Source: Flammeovirgaceae bacterium (GTDB lineage: Bacteria > Bacteroidota > Bacteroidia > Cytophagales > Cyclobacteriaceae). From it: DNA of 6,099 nucleotides. The notes under the pieces were generated by a model. It did no database searches. It was not told the DNA's origin and saw nothing but the letters and a program-made list of their open reading frames with translations. The translations under genes were made by a program, and so were the position numbers. The DNA is taken from contig QIEB01000575.1 in assembly GCA_003229495.1 (NCBI GenBank), positions 1-6,099 of the forward strand. The letters are read 5' to 3'. The first letter of the stretch is position 1, and every line of letters starts with the position of its first letter. Shown piece after piece: positions 1-5,501 of this stretch.

Positions 1-280
1 GGACCAGGGTTACATTTTTATCAAAACTGAATTTATCGGTACCAATACCAAATCCGGGATGAAGACTAAAAGCGGACTTGCCCAAACGAACAGAATACAA
101 ATATTGTGCATTGAAAGCCTTTGAGCCCCAAAAACCGGTATCCAAGCTATCTGGACTATCAATCAGGAAGTTAGATCCTAACTGAATCCTTAGCGCACCG
201 GGCAGGTCAGGAGTGGAGGCGGATTGGGAGTACAAGCATGAACTATAAAGGAATGCCAGAGCGACAAGAAGTAACCTCAT
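1..280 (-). CDS. Outer-membrane beta-barrel-like protein, N-terminal part (runs off the window)
   Basis: An open frame on the minus strand begins with ATG at 280-278 and runs off the left edge, giving 93 codons. The first ~20 residues (MRLLLVALAFLYSSCLYSQS) form a typical signal peptide: a short basic start, a hydrophobic core and a likely cleavage near SQS/A. The mature part alternates short strands and glycine/aromatic-rich turns (FWGSKAFNAQYLYSVRLGKSAFSLHPGFGIG), as in the outer-membrane beta-barrel proteins common in Bacteroidota. This start is preferred because it puts the signal peptide at the N-terminus and lies about 30 nt downstream of a promoter match. The protein would be exported through Sec and inserted in the outer membrane; its specific function is unknown. 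It is probably a core chromosomal gene flanking the island. Confidence 0.72.
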   Translation of the reverse strand, partial: MRLLLVALAFLYSSCLYSQSASTPDLPGALRIQLGSNFLIDSPDSLDTGFWGSKAFNAQYLYSVRLGKSAFSLHPGFGIGTDKFSFDKNVTLV

Positions 281-315
281 GTGTTCAAAAACAATTTTTG
301 AAAAATTTTATCCGG

Positions 316-345
316 CAAAGATACCATTTTGTGTCCATTCACAAG
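316..345 (-). promoter_or_regulatory. Bacteroidota-type promoter for the outer-membrane protein gene
   Basis: Read on the minus strand, CTTG (345-342) is followed after 18 bp by TATCTTTG (323-316). This matches the Bacteroidota consensus TTTG-N19-TAnnTTTG, with an exact -7 element and 3 of 4 bases in the -33 element. Transcription would start near 309, leaving a leader of about 29 nt before the ATG at 280. Confidence 0.5.
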
Positions 346-373
346 GGATATATTTTATAAAGCTAATTTATTA

Positions 374-404
374 TTTAGATTTGCACCCTTGAAGAATATA
401 TTTG
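374..404 (+). promoter_or_regulatory. Bacteroidota-type promoter for tRNA-Arg
   Basis: TTTA (374-377), 19 bp, then TATATTTG (397-404): the -7 element is an exact TAnnTTTG, the spacing is ideal and the -33 has one mismatch. It lies about 40 bp upstream of the mature tRNA 5' end. It is separate from the divergent promoter of the outer-membrane protein gene. Confidence 0.55.
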
Positions 405-446
405 ATCTGGACACCTCAGGTGGTGTGAACTAAAGTTTAAAAAGCA

Positions 447-520
447 GGACCCGTAGCATAACTGGATAGTGCACCTGACTACGAATCAGGAGGTTGGAAG
501 TTCGAATCTTCTCGGGTTCA
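447..520 (+). tRNA. tRNA-Arg (anticodon ACG)
   Basis: A full cloverleaf can be drawn. The acceptor stem is GGACCCG (447-453) with CGGGTTC (513-519), including one G-U pair, and the discriminator base is A520. The D arm is GCAT/GTGC around a loop containing GG. The anticodon stem is CCTGA (474-478)/TCAGG (486-490) around loop CTACGAA, placing anticodon ACG at 481-483. The T arm is GGAAG/CTTCT around TTCGAAT. No CCA is encoded. A34 would be deaminated to inosine, so the tRNA reads CGU, CGC and CGA. tRNA 3' ends are common integration targets of tyrosine-recombinase islands, which fits the accessory genes to the right and the integrase fragment at the far end. Confidence 0.97.
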
Positions 521-521
521 C

Positions 522-557
522 AATGAGTTATGAAACTTATTTCATAACTCATTTTTT
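522..557 (+). terminator. Intrinsic terminator of tRNA-Arg
   Basis: A 14-bp perfect stem, 522-535 paired with 540-553, closes a CTTA loop and is followed by a T run to 557. It starts two bases after the tRNA 3' end and ends the tRNA transcript. On the minus strand there is no T run after the stem, so it is not a good terminator for the abiE operon arriving from the right. Confidence 0.88.
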
Positions 558-577
558 ATTTGCACGTAATTTGCACG
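558..577 (+). repeat. Short direct repeat ATTTGCACG next to the tRNA (possible integrase arm sites)
   Basis: ATTTGCACG occurs at 558-566 and again at 569-577, two bases apart, just beyond the tRNA terminator. The spacing of 11 bp puts the copies on the same helical face. Paired short direct repeats beside a tRNA are what arm-type integrase or excisionase sites look like, but no matching copy is visible at the integrase end of this window. The functional reading is inference. Confidence 0.35.
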
Positions 578-608
578 CAAGATTTAGCATAGGTGTACTC
601 CGCTGTAA

Positions 609-1529
609 CTAATGCCAAACACCCGGTGTAAGTATTTTCTTCAATGTTTCATATTGCTCTTGGTGTTTTTTAGGATTTTTCTCTTTTAATACTTGCAAAT
701 TCTGTAATTTCCATTGCACCGATGGAAACTCTTTGAAGCCATATGAGCTCCAATCTGGAGTTAAATTCTTGAAGTTCAATAGAAATTCCTTATCCTTTTT
801 AGTCAAATTCTTATGAAGTTCGTTGATTAAGTTTTTTCTAGTCTCTTCGTATTCATCATAACTAAAACTCTCTGTGCTCATGCCGTCAAACTGATTAGTC
901 ATAGCTAAAGACTGGTCCAGAAGATTCGGATAAAGCATCTCTTCGAGCGGTCTATTACTTCCTAAAAGGCAAAATAGAAACCCTGTTTTTACATCTTCGG
1001 AAATTCCTTCATTTTCCAGAAGGTACTTCACATCAAACAAATCTCTCGGATGTTGGCGATCTAAAGCAGCACAAATTTTACCACCATAAAGCTGCCCAAA
1101 AGGAGTGATCTGAATAGTACAATAAACATCAAATTCCTCTTGCGCTTTTTTACAAAGTGACATTTTTTCCGGAGCCACTATGGTGCCACGCCCAGTTTGG
1201 TTCACTTCTAGTTTTATTTGGGACCCTTTAACAGAAATTTGCAGCTTAGAGATTTCATGCTGATGTTTCACAACAACATCCGGAATGACCCTTTCGATAT
1301 TCCTTTTAACTCTTTCCAAAGCTTCTGCGATATTTTTAATGGACAGTTCCCTGTCCTTAATAGGAATATAAGTTAAGTCTATATCTACTGAGAGCCGCGG
1401 CATATCACGAACAAAAAGGTTGATCGCAGTACCACCGTGAAGCGCAAAACAAGACTCCTTGGCAACTTCGGGGATCACTTGAAGCAAAAGCGCAATTTGT
1501 TTTCTATAGGGTCGATATTCCAACTTCAT
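609..1529 (-). CDS. abiEii: AbiEii-family nucleotidyltransferase toxin (type IV TA, first module)
   Basis: A 306-residue protein of the AbiEii/AbiGii (DUF1814) family, DNA polymerase beta-like nucleotidyltransferases that act as toxins in AbiE abortive-infection systems. Family motifs are intact: GGTAIN at 32-37; SVDID at 47-51 with the paired acids D49 and D51; a third acidic position in IKLEVN (E108); GGKICAAL at 149-156 with K151; and RDLFD at 162-166. The C-terminal ~100 residues are charged and helical. Length is normal for the family. The ATG at 1529-1527 lies inside the end of the antitoxin gene (26-bp overlap), so translation is probably coupled. It should be a cytosolic enzyme; related AbiE toxins bind nucleotide and inhibit growth, in some homologues by modifying tRNA 3' ends. 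Its own substrate cannot be read from the sequence. No frameshift or lost motif was seen, so it is probably functional. Confidence 0.92.
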   Translation of the reverse strand: MKLEYRPYRKQIALLLQVIPEVAKESCFALHGGTAINLFVRDMPRLSVDIDLTYIPIKDRELSIKNIAEALERVKRNIERVIPDVVVKHQHEISKLQISVKGSQIKLEVNQTGRGTIVAPEKMSLCKKAQEEFDVYCTIQITPFGQLYGGKICAALDRQHPRDLFDVKYLLENEGISEDVKTGFLFCLLGSNRPLEEMLYPNLLDQSLAMTNQFDGMSTESFSYDEYEETRKNLINELHKNLTKKDKEFLLNFKNLTPDWSSYGFKEFPSVQWKLQNLQVLKEKNPKKHQEQYETLKKILTPGVWH

Positions 1530-2286
1530 GCAATTCTTTCGAAACAGTTATTCGATGTTTGGGGACATAAACTCCATTTTTCACAAGACTTCGTTTTCCG
1601 CTACCAAAATCTATTTTTTTAAGGTTTATATATTGGACCCAACTATGTCCTGCTTTTTCGGCCATATATATAAACAAACGTTTTACTTTTACGGATGTGC
1701 ATTGCTCTAGTAATTCTTGTATGAGATCGGGTCGGAGGTTATTCAACCCTTCCATAAGTTCATAGCATTCCAATAGCTCTTGCTTGTTTGGTGTAAGATA
1801 GAGACACTCCATTATTGCCCTTGCCGCACTGGAAACTTTTATGGTGAATGTTTTTAACTCTAAATCTATGAGTCCAATATTAGGTGGTAGAAAAGAAGGA
1901 TTAAAATAGTCAACTTTTACTCCCCAATCATGTCTAATAAACCAAGTAGGTAGCCTTTCTCTCTGGCCTCCAAATACCGTTACTTTGGTGGTTGCAAATT
2001 CTAAATAATGTGCTTTCCCAGTCATGGCTAGGGCGGTATTCCCCCCTGGGTGAATGCTTGAGCCTGATTGAACCTGAAATGCATATATGGCACCCTTATA
2101 ACTGACATGATCGCCTGCACGTATCATAGCTCCTGTACCAATTGACTCCAGCCACTTGCTTTTTTTGTAGCGTTTTTGAAGATCCAAACTATAGCCTTGT
2201 TTGATCAGCCATGACGATAGAAGCACAACACCGTATGGTCGTGAGCTTAAAAGCTGGTTTATTTTAGATATGTTTTCAGTACTCAT
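1504..2286 (-). CDS. abiEi: AbiEi-family antitoxin and autorepressor (first module)
   Basis: A 260-residue protein matching the AbiEi_3 type of antitoxin. An N-terminal winged helix-turn-helix occupies roughly residues 5-95; its characteristic end is GGNTALAMTGKAHYLEF at 81-97. A C-terminal antitoxin domain follows and ends in the typical GSGKRSLVKNGVYVPKHRITVSKEL stretch (228-252, quoted in part as GSGKRSLVKNG and YVPKHRITVSKEL). In studied AbiE systems this protein neutralises the toxin without stable complex formation (type IV) and represses its own operon by binding inverted repeats. Two palindromes fitting that role lie at 2278-2292 and 2351-2365. The chosen ATG (2286-2284) sits inside the first palindrome. 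The gene overlaps the toxin start by 26 bp, forming a two-gene operon. No clean promoter consensus is visible; the best -7 candidate, AACTTTTG (2331-2324), has one mismatch. Confidence 0.92.
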   Translation of the reverse strand: MSTENISKINQLLSSRPYGVVLLSSWLIKQGYSLDLQKRYKKSKWLESIGTGAMIRAGDHVSYKGAIYAFQVQSGSSIHPGGNTALAMTGKAHYLEFATTKVTVFGGQRERLPTWFIRHDWGVKVDYFNPSFLPPNIGLIDLELKTFTIKVSSAARAIMECLYLTPNKQELLECYELMEGLNNLRPDLIQELLEQCTSVKVKRLFIYMAEKAGHSWVQYINLKKIDFGSGKRSLVKNGVYVPKHRITVSKELHEVGISTL

Positions 2287-2292
2287 AGTACC
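2278..2292. promoter_or_regulatory. Operator-like palindrome overlapping the abiEi start codon
   Basis: AGTACTCATAGTACC is an interrupted palindrome (AGTACT, 3 bp, AGTACC, one mismatch between arms) that spans the abiEi ATG. It matches the second copy at 2351-2365 in 12 of 15 positions. AbiEi proteins are known to bind paired inverted repeats at their own promoter, so this is a likely autorepression site. The assignment is inference from position and symmetry. Confidence 0.6.
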
Positions 2293-2350
2293 AATATAAT
2301 CTATTTATTAAACTTGCACAAATCAAAAGTTTAAATTAGATATCTTTTTT

Positions 2351-2365
2351 GGTACTCTCAGTACC
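2351..2365. promoter_or_regulatory. Operator-like palindrome upstream of abiEi
   Basis: GGTACTCTCAGTACC is a perfect interrupted palindrome (GGTACT, CTC, AGTACC). It lies exactly 73 bp from the related site over the start codon, close to seven helical turns, which suits cooperative binding. It would sit about where the -33 element of the abiE promoter should be if AACTTTTG at 2331-2324 is the -7 element, so binding would block transcription. Confidence 0.6.
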
Positions 2366-2635
2366 CAAAATCTAAGAATCTTAAACTATTGTTTGGAGTA
2401 GTTATATGAGTTTCTTTATTGTTATATGATGTAGTCACTGCCGACCTCGACAGTGAAGGAAATAAGGAGTGACTGCATTCCAGTTGCTCCACTCAACCGC
2501 TCTTTCATCCCACAAACCCACCTGTTCGGTGGGCACGCGTTCCACTGCCTTTCATTCCGTCACGGGCTGTTTCCCTCTTGTGAACAGCCGCTCTGGCAAA
2601 CACTCCACAAGATCACAGCCCCTGGTTAGTCCGCA

Positions 2636-2815
2636 CCTGGCGCCCATGGACAGCTAGCACAGACCGGGTAATCTTCCGCTAGATAGCGGTTACCCCTATG
2701 AAAAAAGCAAGGGTGTAACTAGTACCGAAGGTACCCTTGCTTTTTAGCCTCCCGACGAATTGTCGGGACTGCTTTACCCTGATTTCTGTACAACTGTCCA
2801 TGGGATGCGGCCAGG
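2636..2815. repeat. Long-range inverted repeat enclosing three hairpins
   Basis: CCTGGC-G-CCCATGGACAG (2636-2653) is complementary to CTGTCCATGGG-ATGCG-GCCAGG (2794-2815): 11 bp and 6 bp of perfect pairing separated by a small asymmetric bulge. The enclosed 140 bases contain hairpins at 2666-2695, 2702-2745 and 2751-2767. This is either the closing helix of an RNA multibranch loop or the ends of a small palindromic element. Confidence 0.6.
2701..2745. terminator. Bidirectional terminator-like hairpin
   Basis: AAAAAGCAAGGGT (2702-2714) pairs with ACCCTTGCTTTTT (2733-2745), a perfect 13-bp stem with A and T runs at its base, so it has the form of an intrinsic terminator on both strands. The loop contains a competing inner hairpin, GTACC-GAA-GGTAC (2722-2734). 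No gene ends here; it may stop stray transcription or be a domain of the surrounding structured block. Confidence 0.5.
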
Positions 2816-3060
2816 CCACACATTCTTCCCTACTCATCGCTACACATCACGCTTACAGCGTGACCAGCCCCCCGGCTAATACCCAACCCTGAGCTTCCCA
2901 CGAGCCCGAGCTTTAGGTGCGGTAAGCTCCATTCAATTCCGCAGATGCCCATATCCAACACCACAGATCCGGTCCCTTAGAACCGGATACCATACACTGC
3001 GAAATCATTCCGCCAAACAAGGATTTTAGTCAATGTATATTCGACCATTTTTAACCAGAA

Positions 3061-3219
3061 TCATGCCAGCAAGTTAAGGCTTATGGACCGCAGAAAATCA
3101 AATGTTCCCGCCGTAAAGTCATTCCATTATTTAGCTCTGCTGGTAGCCTCCATTTGATTTTAGTTCCGGCCAAAGCCTTGGGTCAGCCTCCATAATTCTG
3201 CCATCATTTCATGCCAGCA
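3061..3219. repeat. Diverged short repeats (TCATGCCAGCA direct, AAAATCAAATG inverted)
   Basis: TCATGCCAGCA occurs at 3061-3071 and again at 3209-3219. Between them, AAAATCAAATG (3094-3104) is exactly inverted at 3151-3161 (CATTTGATTTT), and AGCCTCCAT is repeated at 3145-3153 and 3185-3193. The core AAATCAAAT reappears in both arms of the palindrome at 3540-3587. The pattern suggests worn repeat or mobile-element DNA; no transposase frame accompanies it. Confidence 0.4.
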
Positions 3220-3243
3220 TTTGGCAAGCCAATCCCAACACAA

Positions 3244-3494
3244 CTGTTGAAAACCCTAAAATCACTTTGTTCTTTTTGACTTTTCAACAGGCCTTCAGTA
3301 CCTTACCCTCCAATGTGGATAACTTTGCTGTGACCAGCAAATTGGCCATCCCACATCAGTATCAAAGGGCAAAAATGAAAGTTTCGAGCAGTTGCACTTT
3401 TTTGTTATCCTCAGTTCAACCAAAAAGTCCCGTTACCCGAAGTAGTCAGACGTGTTTAGAGCAGCTCAAAACTCCGAGTATCTCGTGTTGAAAA
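3244..3494. repeat. CTGTTGAAAA/TTTTCAACAG inverted repeats, possible insertion-sequence remnant ends
   Basis: CTGTTGAAAA (3244-3253) is perfectly inverted as TTTTCAACAG (3281-3290), and TGTTGAAAA recurs at 3486-3494, so 3281-3494 is also bounded by 9-bp inverted repeats. Ends of this type (GACTTTTCAACAGGCC at 3278-3293) resemble the termini of several DDE-transposase insertion sequences. No transposase frame is present, so at most this is a non-autonomous or decayed element. The family cannot be named from this alone. Confidence 0.35.
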
Positions 3495-3539
3495 TTTTAT
3501 TTTTCATAGAATCAGGGCCATTCTCCCCTTATACGTGTA

Positions 3540-3587
3540 AAATCAAATATTTGCCAGTAATCTGATTTACTGGCGTTTATTTGATTT
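3540..3587. repeat. 48-bp near-perfect palindrome upstream of the second abiE module
   Basis: AAATCAAATA (3540-3549) pairs with TATTTGATTT (3578-3587), and GCCAGTAA (3553-3560) with TTACTGGC (3567-3574). Two mismatches and one G-T lie between the stems, around a TCTGAT centre. It lies 47 bp upstream of the ATG at 3635 and has no T run, so a terminator role is unlikely. As the partner module shows palindromes at its promoter, an operator for the AbiEi-like repressor is the leading interpretation. A cruciform or repeat end is the alternative. Confidence 0.65.
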
Positions 3588-3608
3588 CCAATATTAGCCA
3601 GAATTTCG

Positions 3609-3616
3609 TAGTTTTG
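3609..3616 (+). promoter_or_regulatory. Possible -7 element for the second abiE operon
   Basis: TAGTTTTG is an exact match to the Bacteroidota -7 consensus TAnnTTTG. It lies 18 bp before the ATG at 3635, giving a leader of roughly 12 nt. The expected -33 TTTG is poor at the usual spacing (TTCC at 3586-3589), where the right arm of the 48-bp palindrome ends. A weak -33 covered by a palindrome would suit repressor control. Confidence 0.3.
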
Positions 3617-3634
3617 GTAAAAATTGAGTTCAGA

Positions 3635-4402
3635 ATGACGAAGATCTTAGAGGACAGGTTAATTGAGGAGTTTAAAAACCTGGAGTATTTTACCAGAGAA
3701 GATCTTTTTGACTTCTACCGGGATTTCGAGCCTGATCTGAAGGAAGGAACTTTTGGCTGGAGAATCTATGATCTCAAAAACAAAAACATTATCAAACCCC
3801 TCAAAAGAGGACTTTATGTAATTTCCTACAAACCCAGGTACAAACCCGAGATCTCTCCAGAACTATTAAAACTTGCTAAACGAATAACTGACCGATTTGA
3901 AGATGTTAAACACTGCACTTGGGAAACGGAATGGCTTAATGAGTTTTCGCAACATCAGGCAAGCAGGCGTATCATACTGATCGAAATAGAAAAAGATTTT
4001 GTAGAATCTCTTTACTATGAACTCAAAGACAGTATGAGAAATGAGCTTTACCTGAACCCGGATGAAAAAGTGATTGACTTCTATATTGCTGAAAGTAACT
4101 ATCCGGTAATTATCAAGAAGCTCATAACACGATCACCAATCGCAAGAAGGACAGAAAAAAAAGTGAAATTTCACACTCCTTTACTCGAGAAGATTTTAGT
4201 AGACATTTTCGCGGAAGAAAAGCTCTTTTACTATCTACAGGGTTCGGAATTGATGCATATCTATGAAAATGCCATCAATAGCTACACAATCAATTTCACT
4301 AAGCTGTTCAGCTATGCGAAACGAAGAGAAAGAGAACAGGACATCAAGCAATTTATGATCAACCACATGTATCACCTGGTAAAAGATATAATCGATGATT
4401 AA
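3635..4402 (+). CDS. AbiEi-like winged-helix antitoxin candidate (DUF6577-like), second module
   Basis: A 255-residue protein. Residues ~8-65 read as a winged helix (YFTREDLFDFY, a recognition-helix region around GTFGWRIYDLKNK, then the wing IIKPLKRGLYVIS). This is the N-terminal layout of AbiEi-type proteins. Residues ~75-230 form an alpha/beta domain with HCTWETEWLNEFS and a charged helical end. It resembles the Bacteroidota DUF6577 proteins found next to AbiEii toxins, but the family name is from memory. It is not recognisably similar to the first-module antitoxin beyond the architecture. ATG 3635 is chosen because the frame upstream only offers TTG 3581, which falls inside the 48-bp palindrome and adds residues unlike the domain. 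It overlaps the toxin start by 8 bp (ATGATTAA), so the two are an operon. The likely role is neutralising the AbiEii partner and repressing the operon; this is inferred from context. Confidence 0.82.
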   Translation: MTKILEDRLIEEFKNLEYFTREDLFDFYRDFEPDLKEGTFGWRIYDLKNKNIIKPLKRGLYVISYKPRYKPEISPELLKLAKRITDRFEDVKHCTWETEWLNEFSQHQASRRIILIEIEKDFVESLYYELKDSMRNELYLNPDEKVIDFYIAESNYPVIIKKLITRSPIARRTEKKVKFHTPLLEKILVDIFAEEKLFYYLQGSELMHIYENAINSYTINFTKLFSYAKRREREQDIKQFMINHMYHLVKDIIDD

Positions 4403-5501
4403 GGAACATTGTTTTACAGAAGAGTGGTTGGATGGATTCAAAAAACAAGAAGTCCATAGACGGATTGATAAGATTATTCTGGAAAAAATGATTTATGCAC
4501 TCCATTTATTGGAGCGCCTGAAAGCCAATGGTCTCAATTTTGTTTTCAAAGGCGGTACCAGCCTGGTTCTTCTACTGGAAGAAGGTAACCGATTCTCTAT
4601 TGACATTGATATCATCAGCAAAACCGACCGCAGGGAGCTAGAAAGCATCCTCCAAAAAGTCATTGACTCTTCTAATTTCACGGCATTTGAATTAGATGAA
4701 CACCGCAGTTATCAATCTGGGGTACCAAAAGCCCACTATAAGTTTTCATTTAATTCGTTAAGAGCCGGTTCTGGTACCATGTTACTGGACGTGTTAGTTG
4801 AAGATTCTATTTACCCTGAACTGACCGAAATACCTGTTCAGACCAAGTGGATTGAAACAGAAGGTGAAACGTTGGTGACCGTACCTTCCATTGATGCTAT
4901 TATAGGCGATAAACTCACGGCATTTGCACCCAACACCATTGGAATCCCCTATTTCAAAGGAAAGGACAATCAGCCTTTCTCTATGGAGATCTGTAAACAA
5001 CTGTTTGATCTCAGTAAACTATTTGAATATATCAAAAACATGGAAGTGGTAGCAACTAGCTTTCAGGCTTTCGCCAAACAAGAAATTGATTACCGAAAAA
5101 ACGGTAATCCGGACGATGACCTTACACCGGAAAAGGTTTTGAAAGACACCATTGATACATGTGTAATCCTGGCAAAAAGAGAACGTGGTACCAATGATGA
5201 AAAGGCCAGATTTAAAGAACTTCAAAAAGGAATCATTGCTTTTGGTACCGGCTTCTTAATGGCAGGCAATTTCAGGATTGACGATGCGGTACCGGCAAGT
5301 GCCAGAATAGCCTATTTGGCTGCAAAGATTTTAATCAACGATCTTTCAAGAATTGACTATTTCGAAGGACAGGATATAAAAGACCTTAATATTGAAGATC
5401 CGGAATGGAACTTTTTGAACCTACTGAAAAGACAGCCTGACAAATCCACATTTTATTATTGGTACCAGACGGTACAACTATTAACAACAGCGAACGCATG
5501 A
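4395..5501 (+). CDS. abiEii: AbiEii-family nucleotidyltransferase toxin (second module)
   Basis: A 368-residue protein of the AbiEii/AbiGii nucleotidyltransferase family. Motifs: FKGGTSLVLL at 51-60 with GGTS at 53-56; R66 and SIDIDI at 68-73 giving the acidic pair D70/D72; MLLDVLVED at 129-137 with D132; SIDAIIGDKLTAFAP at 165-179 with the family lysine K173; and KQLFDL at 201-206, matching the (R)xKDLxDL motif. The C-terminal ~150 residues are helical and longer than in the first-module toxin, so the two are distant paralogues, not a duplication. The start overlaps the upstream antitoxin stop; its own stop TGA (5499-5501) overlaps the hsdM start as ATGA, coupling the toxin to the restriction-modification gene. 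Seven GGTACC sites lie inside this gene, in three different codon phases. All motifs are intact, so it is probably functional. Confidence 0.92.
   Translation: MIKEHCFTEEWLDGFKKQEVHRRIDKIILEKMIYALHLLERLKANGLNFVFKGGTSLVLLLEEGNRFSIDIDIISKTDRRELESILQKVIDSSNFTAFELDEHRSYQSGVPKAHYKFSFNSLRAGSGTMLLDVLVEDSIYPELTEIPVQTKWIETEGETLVTVPSIDAIIGDKLTAFAPNTIGIPYFKGKDNQPFSMEICKQLFDLSKLFEYIKNMEVVATSFQAFAKQEIDYRKNGNPDDDLTPEKVLKDTIDTCVILAKRERGTNDEKARFKELQKGIIAFGTGFLMAGNFRIDDAVPASARIAYLAAKILINDLSRIDYFEGQDIKDLNIEDPEWNFLNLLKRQPDKSTFYYWYQTVQLLTTANA

Larger units (their letters stand above)
2466..2990. ncRNA. Candidate large structured RNA (hairpin-dense block), strand uncertain
   Basis: Helices seen by eye, in order: GGAGTGACTG (2466-2475)/CAGTTGCTCC (2481-2490), 10 bp including two G-U pairs on the plus strand; CCCACC/GGTGGG (2517-2533); GGCTGTT (2565-2571)/AACAGCC (2583-2589); CCGCACCT (2631-2638)/AGGTGCGG (2915-2922); CCTGGC plus CCCATGGACAG (2636-2653)/CTGTCCATGGG plus GCCAGG (2794-2815); GGGTAA with CCGCT inside (2666-2695); a 13-bp stem at 2702-2745; CCCGAC/GTCGGG (2751-2767); TCACGC/GCGTGA (2847-2863); GAGCTT/AAGCTC (2891-2929); ATCCGGT/ACCGGAT (2967-2988). 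The long-range pairs nest, enclosing three local hairpins as a multibranch domain. The G-U pairs slightly favour the plus strand. It matches no RNA family I recognise: tmRNA, RNase P, SRP, and group I or II introns were considered. It may instead be decayed mobile-element DNA. Confidence 0.35.
2366..3539. other. Long gene-free stretch between the two abiE modules
   Basis: No frame on either strand in this 1.2-kb stretch looks like a protein gene. The two longest frames (2469-2657 and 3267-3491, plus strand) use TTG/GTG-like or unsupported starts, have no recognisable domain and read like translated non-coding DNA. The left part (about 2430-3000) is visibly GC-richer than the abiE genes and dense in hairpins. 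The right part (about 3030-3540) is AT-richer and contains short direct and inverted repeats that look like worn mobile-element DNA. The divergently oriented abiE operons both read outward from it, so it also holds their promoters. Confidence 0.7.

Noticed and set aside
2469..2657. 62-codon open frame on the plus strand
   Set aside because: Composition is serine/histidine/proline-rich noise, no domain, no ribosome or promoter context, and it lies across strong hairpins of the structured block.
2430..3000. Group II or group I intron, tmRNA, RNase P RNA or SRP RNA
   Set aside because: No domain V-like hairpin, no intron-encoded reverse transcriptase and none of the conserved core sequences of the other RNAs could be found on either strand by eye. 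A covariance search would settle it.
3061..3219. CRISPR array
   Set aside because: Only two copies of an 11-bp repeat, no regular spacing and no cas genes.
3314..3413. DnaA boxes (exact TTATCCACA on the minus strand at 3314-3322, one-mismatch TTATCCTCA at 3405-3413), hinting at an origin
   Set aside because: One exact and one imperfect box is close to chance, and there is no replication gene, iteron set or AT-rich unwinding region.
3267..3491. 74-codon open frame on the plus strand
   Set aside because: No recognisable domain or convincing start, and it spans repeat remnants; more likely translated non-coding DNA.
3581..3634. TTG-started extension of the second antitoxin
   Set aside because: The TTG lies within the right arm of the 48-bp palindrome and the extra 18 residues do not resemble the winged-helix start; ATG 3635 fits better.
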